Shown here: one piece after another, positions 1 to 11,384 of the stretch | Layout of the letters: every line of letters starts with the position of its first letter | Numbering within the stretch: the first letter of the stretch is position 1 | Assembly: GCF_018446385.1 (NCBI RefSeq) | Contig: NC_056004.1 | Span: 33,734,492 to 33,798,491, forward strand | Direction: 5' to 3' | DNA from: Zingiber officinale | Taxonomy: Eukaryota; Streptophyta; Magnoliopsida; Zingiberales; Zingiberaceae | DNA length: 64,000 nt | Notes under the pieces: generated by a model | The model's input: only the letters and a program-made list of their open reading frames with translations | Database searches by the model: none | Told to the model about the DNA's origin: nothing | Translations under genes and position numbers: made by a program

Positions 1-110
1 TACATTTTTATCCTGTAATTTATAATATTTTTTAATTTTAATCCTTTTCTTTAAAATTAAAAATTTTGACCGATAAATGTTGAGTTGGCGGCCATTAATT
101 GCCTACGTGG
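1..110 (+). repeat. Left terminal inverted repeat (partial)
   Basis: Matches the reverse complement of about 1230-1336 with only a handful of differences. Shared blocks include ATCCTTTTCTTTAAAATT, TTTTGACCG and GTTGAGTTGGC, ending at CATTAATTGCCTAC. The repeat is cut by the window start. Confidence 0.85.
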
Positions 111-293
111 CACACACAAGCTTTTCATAGCGTTTGTGTCCGTTTACGAAACTATGGAACAGAGGAAGGAGACAGAGGGAAACCTTGCATCTCTAAGATC
201 TTCTTTGCGATCTTCCGAGTGCAGGCTGGCCAGTGCATTTGAAGTTGGAATGAAGTTACAACAATCTTTGGCGGCAGAAAAATAGCAAAAAGT

Positions 294-1099
294 TTAGAGA
301 AAAGGAGAAGAAGAGATCGAAGAGAAAAAAAGAGATGAGCGGATTGAGGATTTTGCTGAGGAACCTCTTCTTTCTTGTCTTCTTCTTCCTTCCTCCTCGT
401 CTTTCTTCTTCTTCTTCAGCTGATCTTTTGCTTTAGGTTTCTTCTTCCCTGGCTGTGGAGGTGGTAGAGGAGTCAGTAGCTGCACTTTCTTGTCGGTTTC
501 CCTCTCGAGATGCTCCACAACCTTTAAAGGATTGGCCACGGCCTTCTTCCCTTTCACCACCACCTTCTGGGCTCTCCAGTCTCTCGCCACCTCCGCCACC
601 CCTGCTGCCATGGAACATCGATCGTTTTCAGAGGAGATGTTGAAGGTCGAAGCTCATTGTAGAATCGTTGTACCTTCGTAGCTCTTCAAGACCATCTGAT
701 CTTCCTAGCGCAGCCGTTGTAGTGCATGGACACGCGCAGCTCGATCTCCTCCGGAGGCGACAGTGGTTCCTTCTTTGCCTGCTTGCCCCCTTGTTTCTTC
801 GCCTTCTTCCCGTTGCCGCCCTTGGCCTTAACTTCCACCGAAGCTTCTACTATTTTCTCCCCATAGCCTTCCGTGTCCCCTTCCCCGCTGTTGCCCTCGG
901 ACTCCTCTTCCTCCGAAGGCAGAGGCGACTTCACATTTTTCTCGCCTTCTTCTTCTTCCTCCTCTTCCTTATCATTGCCCTTGGCCTTCTCATCCTCAGG
1001 CGTCGCCGCCGAAGTCCTTCTCTCCCCCTCCAGCTTCTCCTCCTCCTGCTCCACCGACCCTGGCGTTGGAGCCTGCAGGGGTCGGTGGGAAGGCGACAT
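294..1099 (-). pseudogene. Captured HIPP (heavy-metal-associated isoprenylated plant protein) gene, truncated
   Basis: HIPP proteins bind metals through HMA domains (ligands CxxC) and are membrane-anchored by a farnesylated C-terminal CaaX. Here the first exon (about 674-1099) encodes an acidic/lysine-rich leader, then PPEEIELRVSMHYNGCARKI, the start of an HMA domain. The second exon (294-601) continues with AQKVVVKGKKAVANPLKVVE and a proline/lysine-rich tail. A 72-base intron (602-673, GT..AG) joins them in the expected phase. Odd points: the first metal-ligand cysteine is Tyr (HYNGC instead of HCEGC); one base is missing near 686-690, so the HMA frame breaks before SYEG; the second HMA domain and the CaaX box are absent. 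The retained intron shows that genomic DNA, not mRNA, was captured. Lying between inverted repeats, it is most likely a dead passenger fragment. Confidence 0.75.
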
Positions 1100-1229
1100 C
1101 GGGGGAAGGGCGATTGAGAGGAGGAGAAGGGAGAATGGAGGATCGGCGTAAGTTTAGGTTTGGCATTTTTTATGTTTTTTTTTTCCACGTGAAATGCGGG
1201 AGAAGTGGCGGTTTTTAATGTTTTTTCCA

Positions 1230-1336
1230 GGTAGGCAATTAATGACTGCCAACTCAACCATTACCGGTCAAAATTTCCAATTTTAAAGAAAAGGATTAAA
1301 ATTAAAAAATATTATAAGTTATAGGACTAAAAATGA
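1230..1336 (-). repeat. Right terminal inverted repeat
   Basis: Reverse-complement partner of 1-110, starting at GTAGGCAATTAATG and running out through AAAGAAAAGGATTAAAAT. Divergence from the left copy is about 8 percent by eye, so the insertion is not very recent. Confidence 0.85.
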
Positions 1337-1444
1337 AAATTAATCCTCAACAGGACTAAAATTAGAAAAAACATAAGTTACAGGACCAAAATAATTTTCT
1401 CCTTTCTTGCTTTCTATTTACTTGGCGAAGCATTTTGATAGTCA

Positions 1445-2235
1445 ATGGAAGAACAGAGGCGGTTCTCTTCGTTGTCCGAACTCTGCTCTCAAACTCCTAC
1501 AGGTAGTTAATTATTAATTACCTCGGGTGTTCTCTACTTACATTGCAAAGAGAATTAAGAGAGATGATTGAGTATGAGTTTGTGTATTGTTCTCGTTGAG
1601 CGGAGGAGAGCAGGAGGAGGCGCAGGTGAAGTTTTTAGAGATCATCGGAGAATGATGAGGCGAAGAAGAGGCGGCTGAGCGATGCGCAGGTGAAGTTTTT
1701 AGAGATGGGCTTCCAGAAGGAAAGGAAGCTGGAGTCGGGGCGGAAGGTGCATCTCGCCGCCGAGCTCGGCCTCGACCCCAAGCAGGTCGCCGTCTGGTTC
1801 CAGAACCGCCGCGCGCGCCACAAGAACAAGCAGGTGGAGGAGGCCTACGCCGAGCTCAAGTCCGCCCACGACGCCGTCGGCCTCCAAAAATGCCTCCTTG
1901 AATCCCAAGTACTGAATTATTAGAGAAGATTTTAGAGTTTTTGACTTCGATAAAGTTAACATAGGCATCAATTGGCGCAGGTGTTAAATTTGAAGGAGCA
2001 GCTTTTTGAGGCGAAGGAGGAGAAAAGGAAGCTGTCGTTGGGGATCAACGGAGGAGCTTCCGGCCTCAGCAACGTCACCGCCGCAGGCGGCGGCAGCAGC
2101 AGCCCGAGCTCATCCTTCTCGGTCGTCGGAGACCTCGGCTTGGAAGGAGTAGAAGGCGACTTCATGTACGCGCACCAGCAGGAGCACGACTTCAACAAAT
2201 ACATGATGGACTGGGCAAACTCTTACGGTGTTTAA
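1445..2235 (+). CDS. HD-Zip class I homeobox-leucine zipper transcription factor (HOX14/ATHB21-40-53-like)
   Basis: HD-Zip I proteins are nuclear factors that bind pseudopalindromic CAATNATTG sites as dimers, often in stress or growth control. The exon ending at 1908 encodes [16 protein letters not shown], then helix 3 [14 protein letters not shown], and begins the leucine zipper. An intron (1909-1980, GT..AG, 72 bases) is followed by the last exon (1981-2235): VLNLKEQL zipper residues, a Gly/Ser linker (SPSSSFS) and an acidic, aromatic tail ending DWANSYGV, as I recall for HOX14-like proteins. The 5' end is uncertain. A plausible first exon starts at the ATG at 1445 ([10 protein letters not shown], donor at 1503), but no acceptor gives a matching phase, and the homeodomain frame meets a stop at 1636. 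A 23-base duplication of homeobox sequence lies in this gap. Homeodomain and zipper are certain; whether the gene is functional is not. Confidence 0.85.
1620..1706 (+). repeat. 23-base direct repeat of homeobox helix-1 coding sequence
   Basis: Bases 1620-1642 and 1684-1706 are identical (core GCGCAGGTGAAG, then TTTTTAGAGAT), offset by 64. Only the second copy is in the homeobox frame. Because 64 is not a multiple of three and the first copy reads into a stop, it sits where the first intron's end should be. Confidence 0.9.
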
Positions 2236-3187
2236 TTAATTAAGTACATGTCTAATCTGTCAATTATTGCTATTATTAAGGCCATAATCTACCCTTGTAG
2301 ATTAATCAATCTCTCTAAACTCTGCTAAATCATTTCACTCCACACAATGATAGGAATTCCTAGTGCATTAGCTAGTACGGCTGCTATGTTCTTTTCCAGT
2401 ACCCTTGATCTCCTTTAAAGTTGTAGAAAAGTGAATTAATTATGTTGTCCAAGTCCTCGTTAATCCAGCAAGTTCTGCAAATTCTATGGATGAACGATAT
2501 AATTTTAATTAGTTCAGTTAATTTTGGCCTGCTTTGGCACGGTGAGGAAGCAAGAAGAGATTCAAGGAAAGCTGCTGCTGAACTGCATGGCGTGAGATGG
2601 ACAGTGCAAGGCTCGATGATATTTCGGGAATAATTTACTCAAGAGTCATTTTCTAGCTCTTGACTCTGAACGAGATGATAGAGACAGAGTTTGGCTGATA
2701 AGTTAGTGCTAGTGCATTTGTTGTGAGGAAGAAGTGAAAAGTTGCTCAGTTTGCTTGCAAGTTACAACTTTGACGTGCCAACAAAAGAGAATTATATATA
2801 TATATATACTTGGGCAACACGGGTAGAGCCAGGTATAGGACTAGCCAGGTATAGGACTACCTGGGCTATAGTCTGGGTGCTCAGCGGGGATAAAAAGAAA
2901 TTTTTTTTAAATTTATCATAGAAAAAAGGGAAAAAACAAGAAGAAAGAAAAGACAAGCTCGGGCGTCAGCATCAACATCGCCATCGGCGTTGCCGCTCAT
3001 GGCCTGACTCCACCATTGCTAGGCGACCCTTATAGTTTCGAGCGTCCGAGTACATCCCTGAGTATTCTAATTCTCAAAATTAAATCAAGACATCCGGAGT
3101 TGTGACAGTTATCCAAGAGTATGTATCAAACGGGTGTACAGACTAATATTCTTATATATATACAATTTTACTATCATGCACATCCTT
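2236..3187. other. Intergenic; no gene seen
   Basis: Probable 3' untranslated region of the homeobox gene at first, then AT-rich sequence. A TA dinucleotide run lies near 2793-2808. Two adjacent copies of a CCAGGTATAGGACTA unit lie near 2830-2860. No convincing reading frame. Confidence 0.6.
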
Positions 3188-3192
3188 ATATG

Positions 3193-3501
3193 TGTTGAGT
3201 GTGGAAGCATAGATATTTAGAGGAAAAGAGATTTTCTATTCAAATGAGAGTTGCTACAGCACACTCAACTTTTACAATTTCTCTTGCTCTCCTTACCTCA
3301 AGTACTTTTCATGTTCGAATTTATAATGAGAATGAAGCATGATACATTAATTAAAGTCAGTCAACTATATTAACTCTTGGTAAATTACCAACGAGATCTT
3401 CTTTCCCATAGTTTGACCATGCAATTGTAGTTCTTCTATTTCCCATAGCTTGACCATGCAATTCCAGATTTCCAAAGATTACTCATTAATACTATTCAAT
3501 A
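3193..3501 (-). repeat. E1 3' LTR
   Basis: Direct repeat of 24591-24902. On the plus strand it starts TGTTGAGTGTGGAAGC and ends CTATTCAATA. The target duplication ATATG lies immediately to its left. Confidence 0.93.
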
Positions 3502-3508
3502 TCCCCTC

Positions 3509-5568
3509 TTAATTTGTAATCTTGAGTTGCTTCTTGAATTTGTTAAACTTATCAATTGTAACAGCTTTGGTCATGATGTCTGCCGGTTGATCATCTATCT
3601 TGATAAACTTCATACATATTTCTCCTTTATTAACTAAATCTTTAATGAAGTGATGTCGCAGTTCAATATGCTTGGATCTAGCATGGAACACTGGATTCTT
3701 TGTCATTACAATTGTCGACATGTTATCACAATGAATTATTGTTGGTTCATCTTGCTTAAATTTTAAATCTTTCAAAATTCTTCTGATCCAAACAGCCTCA
3801 CAAGATGCATCTGTTGTAGCTATATATTCTGCTTCTGCTGAAGATAATGCTACAGATTTTTGCTTCTTTGAACTCCAAGATATCACATTTGATCCTAGGC
3901 AAAAAATATATCCAGAAGTGTTTTTTCGATCATCAATCGATCCTGCCCAATCACTATCTGTGTACCCAATAAGCTTGCAATTGTTTTCTTTTTTGAACTC
4001 AATGCCATAACCCTTTGTACCTTTAAGGTATCTTAAGATCCTTTTTGCTGCTGTCAAATGAACTTTGCTTGGTTTATTTAAAAATTTAGATAGCAAACTT
4101 ACTGAATGTGTGATATCCGGCCTTGTATTGAGATAGATCAAGGAACCAATTAATTTCCTGTAGAGAGTGGAGTCAACCTTTTCACTATCATCATTAATTT
4201 GAAAATTTTCATTTGACGCCATAGGAGTAGAGACCGGCTTGCATTGGCTTATATTAAATTTTTTAAGAAGATCCTCAATATACCTTTCTTGATATAGAAA
4301 AATGTTTCTAGGTCTTTGCTGGACTTGAATTCCGAGAAAATATTTCATAAGCCCAAATCTGTCATTTCAAAATCTTTCATCATTTGATTTTTGAACTCTT
4401 CCACCATAGCTTTATTGGTTCCAAAGTAAATGAGATCATCGACATAAAGGCATACGACCAAGAAGTCATATTTAATTGTCTTTACATAGAGTGATGATTC
4501 ACTTGCGCTTCGATCGAAGCCATTTTCAATGACATAATTGTTGATTTTGCTATTCCATGCTCGGGGTGCTTGTCGTAACCCATATAATGTCTTCTTAAGT
4601 CGAAAAACCCTGGCTTCTTTCTTTTTGATCTTAAAACCTTCAGGTTGACCAACATATACTTCCTCTTGAATTTCGCCATTCAAGAATGTTGATTTTACAT
4701 CAAGTTGGAAAACATTTACCTCCAAATGAGCTGCTAAGGCTAAAGCCGTCCGAATTGTTTCTATCCTTGCGACTGGAGCAAATGTTTCTGTGAAGTTGAT
4801 TCCCGGTTGTTGAGAATATCCTTTTGCGACGAGTCTAGTTTTGTGTTTTTAAATTGACCCATCTTCGTTGTATTTATTTTTAAAGATCCATTTTAGACCA
4901 ATAGTTTTCTTTCCTTTGGGCAAGTCAACAAGCTCCCATGTTTTGTTTTTCTGAATTGTGGATAGTTCATCATGCATTGCTTCTATCCAACATTCTTCTT
5001 TTGATGCTTCTTCGAAAGTTTGAGGTTCACAAGAGAACAACCCAACCTCAACAGAATCATATATTTCACTTAGTAGTCTGATTTTTTTTGGGGGACTTTC
5101 AGAGTCACTTTCTTCATTAATTGTAGAAAATTCTATTGTAGGAATTGGATCAATATTGTAGACTGAGATGGGCCAGGTTGAGATGTCATTTGATTATCAA
5201 ACTTTAATGATCCAGAGTTGTCAACTTCTTTTCCTTTCCAATCCCAAGTAGCATTTTCATCAAAGATAACATCTCGAGATATAGTAAGTTTGTTTGTTGA
5301 TGGATCTCATCACTATAGCCAATAAAAAGAAGCTTCTTCTGATCAAACTTTTCACGATGTTGCGATGGTATAAGTGCATATGCAATGCTGCCGAATATTC
5401 TGAAATGATCAATTCCTGATTTTTTCTTGTACCAAGCTTCATATGGTGTTTTATTTCTGACAGCTTTAGTTGGTGATCGATTCAGAATATATATAGTTGT
5501 ATGTATAGCTTCTGCCCAATAAAGATTTGGAATTCCCTTACCTTTGAGCATACTCCTTGCCATTTCCA
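3509..5568 (-). pseudogene. E1 C-terminal integrase, reverse transcriptase and RNase H remnant
   Basis: From right to left: the integrase end (VEMARSMLKGKGIPNLYWAE), reverse transcriptase (ELVDLPKGKKTIGLKWIFK, LDVKSTFLNGEIQEEVYV and the catalytic strand YVDDLIYFG), then RNase H (SAEAEYIATTDASCEAVWI, ending at KQLKITN). Order and motifs are Ty1/copia. The frame is broken in a few places. Confidence 0.88.
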
Positions 5569-5573
5569 CAGCT

Positions 5574-7676
5574 TGTTGGTGCAAACTGCACCAGAATCAA
5601 ACCTGAGTTTTGATGTTGTCAAAGGTTCAAGTTAAGTCTTATTATGATCTAACAAGTTGACTGAGTGTGCAGGATGTTTACTCAACCGGGAAATACCTAG
5701 TTGGAGGCTAGGCAGGAGAAATCTTAGCAGATCGTGGAACTCAGGTGAAAGTCCAAGAGGGTCGAGGGGACCCGAAGCTTGGCGGTATGATTGAGAGATT
5801 TGGAGGACCGAAGATCAAAGAAAAAGTCTTGGGGAGCCGATCAAGGCTGAGTGAAAAGTCCGAACTAGATCTGGAGGATCTAAGTTTGGCAGGTAGGTTG
5901 AGGTAAACAAACTGGAGGAGCGACAGTGAGGTCGGGTTCCCGAAGGGAATAACCTTAGGTCACTGATCCAACTGAAGAAACCAGAAATGTTTCCAAGTTG
6001 AGATCAAGACAGTTCTACTGTCTTTTATACTAATATTATTACTGTGCTAATATCTATTTTGCAGGATTATTATCTAACATTATTTTGCAGGTTCGACTCG
6101 ATCGGTCGACCGAACAGGAGGATCGGTCGACCGAACCAGGTCAACTCAAAATAGGTATTACTAGTTCAGATCAAAACAGAGTTCAGTCCGATCAAAGTTT
6201 GATCGGTCGACCGAATCATAGGATCGGTCGACCGAACCATGGTGACTCAGCATAGGACTGTTGGGGTTGCAAGGTTGCAAACATAGTCCCACATTGAAAA
6301 CACATGGAAAAGATCATGGGTTTATAAGAGAAAAGATATCTCCATTGGCATGAGGCCTTTTGGGTAGAGCCCAAGAGCAAAGCTATGAGGGCCTAGGACC
6401 AAAGTGGACAATATCATGCCATTGTGGAGATATCTAAATTCTTTTCGATCCAACAATTGGTATCAGAGTCTGGATTGTCAGAAGGACTAACCGCCGACTG
6501 TGCACAAGAGCTATGATCTGATTGAGCCATGTGGGTACAATATTGACCTTGAACAAAGAAATGGAGGCTCCTATGTTCGGATCAAGAAGACCAGACACCA
6601 GACAGGAAGTCCTAGTTGCGGCTAGGCAAAGAAGTCCTAGTAGGTCGGGTGGACCGAGGGGCAGGAAGACCTGGTGGGTCGAGGATCAGACGTAGGAAGC
6701 CTGTGGTCCTTTGTTTGAGGGGGGGATTATTAGGGTTGCAAGGTTGCAAACATAGTCCCACATTGAAAACACATGGAAAAGATCATGGGTTTATAAGAGA
6801 AAAGATATTTCCATTGGCATGAGCCTTTTGGATAGGCCCAAGAGCAAAAACCATGAGGGTTTAGGCCCAAAGTGGACAATATCATGCCATTGTGGAGATA
6901 TCTAAATTCTTTTCGATCCAACAAGGACAGCTCACCAGCACCGATCAGAAGCAAAAGGAAAGAAGGGTTGATCGGTCGACGAAACCAGAGGACCGGTCGA
7001 CCGATCCAATCAGCATTAAACAACATTAAAAGAAGATCTCTGGCAGATTTCGACGAACAAGGAAAAAGCTTGTTCGGTCGACCGAAAGGACCGTTCGGTC
7101 GACTGAACCATTAAAGACCAGTAAATGCAAAAGATTGAGCCAGCTTCGGACTTCAGCCAGGAAGGAAGGGAGCGGGTTCGGTCGACCGAACAGTGGGATC
7201 AGTCGACCGAATGTCCAGTATACCTATAAATGAAGGCTCGAAGTCAGAGGCTCAGCAACTCTTTCTGATCTATTCAAGTGCCCTTCTGCAAGTTGCTCGT
7301 GCTACGAATTTTCATCAATCCTCCAAAGCTACTCTATCCGACTGAGCTTCGATTTTCAACTACTCTTATCGGTATATCTTATTTTTGTACTGCACTTAAT
7401 TTTCTGTAAGATAGTAGGAGTGTTACTATCTTACACTTTTGTATCGGTACAATCCACTTCTTTCCTAGGATTTTGGAAATAAGGGTTTTAGTGATTTGCC
7501 CATCGGTGTGGTCAAGGATCGCGGGCCTTCGAGTAGGAGTCGAGCTAGGCTCCGAACGAAGTAAACAACCTTGTCCCCTTCTTATTTTCCGCTGCACGAT
7601 TCTGTTTAAAAGAAAAAGAAAAGTTTTAAAGAAAGCGATATTCACCCCCCCTCTATCGCTCTCAATCGATCTATCA
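5574..7676 (+). repeat. E2 5' LTR (holds a TRIM)
   Basis: About 1.44 kb of LTR plus the 665-base TRIM at 6259-6923. Five pairs of the palindrome TCGGTCGACCGA occur between 6101 and 7211, followed by a TATA box (CTATAAAT, 7224-7231). The 3' end has the ATTCACCCCCC and CTCTCAATCGATC signatures. Confidence 0.92.
6259..6923 (+). mobile_element. TRIM (terminal-repeat retrotransposon in miniature) inside E2 5' LTR
   Basis: Two direct repeats of 196-197 bases (6259-6455 and 6728-6923), each ending TTCGATCCAACA, flank about 270 bases with no coding capacity. A tRNA-iMet primer site (TTGGTATCAGAGTC) follows the left repeat and a purine tract (TTTGAGGGGGGGA) precedes the right. The 5-bp target duplication AGGAC lies at 6254-6258 and 6924-6928, and the E2 3' LTR shows the uninterrupted site. 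The repeats contain TAGTCCCACATTG, a string I recall as common in angiosperm TRIM repeats. The two repeats differ by several percent. Confidence 0.93.
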
Positions 7677-7693
7677 ATTGGTATCAGAACCTC
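7677..7693 (+). other. E2 primer-binding site
   Basis: TTGGTATCAGAACC, two bases after the LTR end, complementary to initiator tRNA-Met with one departure from the usual form. Confidence 0.85.
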
Positions 7694-7849
7694 GTTAGCT
7701 CTGAATTTCTTAACCGTTTTTCAAAGCATTTTAAAACCTTTTCTTTTCTTTTAGAATAATTCTTTTATTCTTTATTCTTCAAGCACTACTAATCCCAGGA
7801 TGAAAGTCTTGGAAATATTTTTCTGTTAATTTTTGTCTTACAAGGATGA

Positions 7850-9489
7850 ACTCGTATAAAGAAGGATACAGTACTGTTCGACCCCACTATTCAAAGGAGA
7901 ATATTTCAGCTACTGGAAGAATAGAATGGAGTGTTACTTGAAGTCTGACATCGAACTCTGGTTCACGATCTTGAAAGGCTACACTCTACCGACGAAGGAT
8001 GGAGCAACATTAGAACCAGAAGAATGGGCTCCTCAAATGATCAAGAAGGCACAAACTGAACTACAAGGCGATCAATACCATTCAGTGCAGACTTACAATG
8101 GAGGAGTTGAATCGAGTCGGCCCCTACGACAACGCAAAAGAATTGTGGGACTCGCTAGTCAAGCTACACGAAGAAATCGACGAGTCTAAGGTAAATAAAC
8201 GGGACTTGCTTTTAAACAATTTATTTAATATAAAAATGTTTCCCGGAGAGACGGCATCGCAACTACACGCTCGACTGAAGGACATCCTCAACGGTCTTCA
8301 CCTGATCGGACACAATCTCGAAAACCACGACACGATAAGGTACGCTCTGAACGTTTTTCCGAGGAATGCTTTGTGGGCATCAATTGAGATGCGTACAAAG
8401 TTTCTAAGGATCTTTCAATTCTTAAGTTAGACGAGTTATTCTATGAATTAGAACTACACGAGCAATCTAACATGAGCCATGGCGAGAAAGGTGTTGCTTT
8501 GTATGCAGGACCGAGCAAGGAGACAAAATCAAAAATCAAGATCGAGTCTGAAAGCGAGTCAGATCCTGACTCAACAAATGAAGAAGAGTTGGTCAACATG
8601 CTCCGGAGACTTCTGATGAAAAAGAAGCTCAGAAGGAATGCCAAAAAGACACCACCCAATCAGACCCAAAACAAATCAGAAGTGATTTGTTACGGGTGCA
8701 ACAAAAAAGGACACTTCAAAATTGATTGCCCGAACCGAAAGGAAGAAAGATCTAAATCGACAAGACGGAAGAAGGCTCTTCAAGCAACATGGGACGAGAC
8801 CTCATCCGACGAATCCGACATGGAGCAAACGAAGCATTCAAGCCATCTTGCATTTATGGCAAGAAACGAAGATTCTGACTCCGAGTCCGATGAAGAGTAC
8901 GAGTCCGAGATCGACCTCGATTCCGACAGAAGCCCCGGATCAGAAGATCCAAATATGGTAACGATTTATTCTAAATCTAACTTGCTTAAAGTAGTTAAGT
9001 GTTTGTTTAAAAAGTTATCAAAATCGAGAAAACAAAATAACTTGTTACCTAAGGAAATAAACCACCTTAAGCAACAAGTTAACTTGAGTGACTCAACTAA
9101 CCAAGTTCAAGTCGGAACTTTGGCTCAAGTCGAAGAACTTGAGGAAGAAAATTTCGATTTGAAAGGTCAAAGTCGGACGACTCAAGAAAACTTTGGAAAG
9201 GTTCGAATTGAGATCCAAGTGTCTAAATATGGTACTTGGATCGCAACGAGCCGTGTACAACAAATCAGGTCTTGGTTACAACCCCAAACAAACAAACAAA
9301 TCATACCTATCTCTAATCAGCCAAAATGTTAGAAGTAAAGTCCAAGCATGGGTCCAAACAAAATATTTAATCAAACCAACTAAACCAAATCTCTACTTGG
9401 TCCCTAAGAGTCAAATCCATTACTTAGATAGACCTTATCTAAGCTATGACTCAGGGGGAGCAACTAGAAAAATAATACAACCAACCTGA
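7850..9489 (+). pseudogene. E2 gag remnant, SIRE-like
   Basis: Residue strings such as ECYLKSDIELWFTILKGY, KELWDSLVKLHEEIDESKV, NKRDLLLNNLFNIKMFPGE, RYALNVFPRNALWASI and, near 8685, CYGCNKKGHFKIDCPN (a CCHC zinc knuckle) match the gag of SIRE/Maximus copia elements. An acidic Ser/Asp/Glu-rich region follows and the end is asparagine/lysine-rich. It is broken in a few places. No pol follows. Confidence 0.8.
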
Positions 9490-9889
9490 TTAACCAAACT
9501 CATACACTTAGGATTAGGTTTATTTTTCTGCTTAGAATGGTTAGATGAAAAAGGTTTACCAAACCCTACAACATAGCATCGAAATGGATTGGGACGATAG
9601 TACGTCAAGGAAGCTTTGTTGAATGCATGTCTAGGCTGAATATGGAATTCTACCTGGTGCACTAGACTTAGTGGATCTAACCGAAGCTACCCCAGTCAAA
9701 CATGGGCTAGTTAGACCAAAATTTAGTATTAAGTTTTTTGGGCAGGAACAGTTAGGAAAGTCTTCAGCAAGTGGTCTATCGTTGATACACAAGAAGACCA
9801 TATGCCTCGCCACTGAACTGAAATCTTATCCTTAGGACGCTTGCTTGATTAACCCAAAGCTAAGTTTGAATCTAATATGGGTTCAATAA
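9490..9889. other. E2 internal spacer
   Basis: No domain recognised between the gag remnant and the AT-rich array; short frames only. Confidence 0.5.
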
Positions 9890-11350
9890 CCTTTTTCGAA
9901 GTTCAATCTTAAATAAAATAATCATCTTAATTAAAACTTAATAAAAATTATTTTAAACTTAAAACTTAATTAAAATTATTTTAACTTAAAATTATTTTTT
10001 AAAACTTAATTAAAATTATCTTTAAACTTAACTTAAAATTTTAAACTTAATTAAAATTATTTTAAACTTAAAATCTTAATTAAAATTATTTTAAAACTTA
10101 ATTAAAATTATTAAAATTATTTTTAAATTTAATCTAAATTAAAATTATTTTAAAACTTACTTAAAATTATTTTTAAACTTAATTAAAATTATTTTTAACT
10201 TAAAATCTTAATTAAAATTATTTTAAAACTTACTTAAAATTATTTTTAAACTTAATTAAAATTATTTTAAACTTAAAATCTTAATTAAAATTATTTTAAA
10301 ACTTACTTAAAATTATTTTTAAACATAATTAAAATTATTTTAAACTTAATTAAAATCTTAATTAAAATTATTTTAAACTTAATTAAAATCTTAATTAAAA
10401 TTATTTTAAAACTTACTTAAAATTATTTTTAAACTTAATTAAAATTATTAAAATTATTTTAAACTTAAAATCTTAATTAAAATTATTTTAAAACTTAGTT
10501 AAAATTATTTTTAAAACTTAATTACAATTAATAAAATTATTTTTAAACTTAATCTTAATTAAAATTATTTTAAAACTTAGTTAAAATTATTTTAAAACTT
10601 ACTTAAAATTATTTTTAAACTTAATTAAAATTATTTTAAACTAAAATCTTAATTAAAATTATTTTAAAAATTACTTAAAATTATTTTTAAACTTAATTAA
10701 AATTATTTTAAACTTAATTAAAATCTTAATTAAAATTATTTTAAAACTTACTTAAAATTATTTTTAAACTTAATTAAAATTATTAAAATTATTTTAAACT
10801 TAAAATCTTAATTAAAATTATTTTAAAACTACTTAAAATTATTTTTTAAACTTAAAATCTTAATTAAAATATTTGAAAACTTAATTAAAATTATTTTAAA
10901 CTTAATTAAAATTATTTTATACTTAAAATCTTAATTAAAATTATTTTAAAAATTAATTAAATCTATTTTAAACTTAATTAAAATTATTTTAAACTTAAAA
11001 ACTTAATTTAAACTTTTTAAATTTTAATTAAAATTTTTAAAAGTTATTTAAAATCTTTTAAAATTTAATTTAAAACTTTTTAAAACTTAATTAAAACTTT
11101 TTAAAACTTAATTAAACTTATTTTTAAAAATTAATTAAAACTATTTTAAAACATAATTAAAATTATTTTATAACTTAATTAAAATTATTTTAAAACTTAA
11201 TTAAAATTATTTTATAACTTAATTAAAATTATTTTATAACTTAATTAAAATTATTTTAAAATTTAATTTAACTTATTTTAAACTTTTTAAAACTTAATTA
11301 AAACTTTTTAAAAAACTTATTTAAAAAAAAATTTAAAACTTAAAAATAAT
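9890..11350. repeat. AT-rich tandem array in E2 (about 73-bp unit of 24-bp subunits)
   Basis: About 1.45 kb almost without C or G, built from variants of TTAAAACTTAATTAAAATTA. The landmark CTTACTTAAAAT recurs at 10157, 10230 and 10303, a 73-base period, about three 24-base subunits. The array decays toward 11350. It occupies the place where pol would be expected. Confidence 0.9.
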
Positions 11351-11384
11351 AAAAAAAATAAAATAAAAAAATTGCGGTTTTAAT

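Larger units (their letters stand above)
1..1400. mobile_element. Pack-TIR (Pack-MULE-like) element with captured HIPP gene, left end outside window
   Basis: The first ~110 bases and the reverse complement of about 1230-1336 are nearly the same sequence, so the segment is bounded by long terminal inverted repeats. The right repeat seems to run on to about 1400 (AT-rich, several copies of a GGAC-TAAAAT-like motif), while the matching left part lies before base 1. Between the repeats sits only a broken plant HIPP gene and no transposase. Long inverted repeats around a host gene fragment are the hallmark of Pack-MULE-type elements. The superfamily is inferred: the target duplication cannot be read because the left end is missing, so hAT or CACTA relatives remain possible. 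Confidence 0.7.

Noticed and set aside
668-1257. Plus-strand and other-frame ORFs over the HIPP gene
   Set aside because: Leu/Arg/Ser-rich shadows of the lysine/glutamate-rich minus-strand HIPP leader.
1635-2204. Minus-strand ORFs over the homeobox gene
   Set aside because: Antisense shadows; the plus strand has clear homeodomain and zipper residues.
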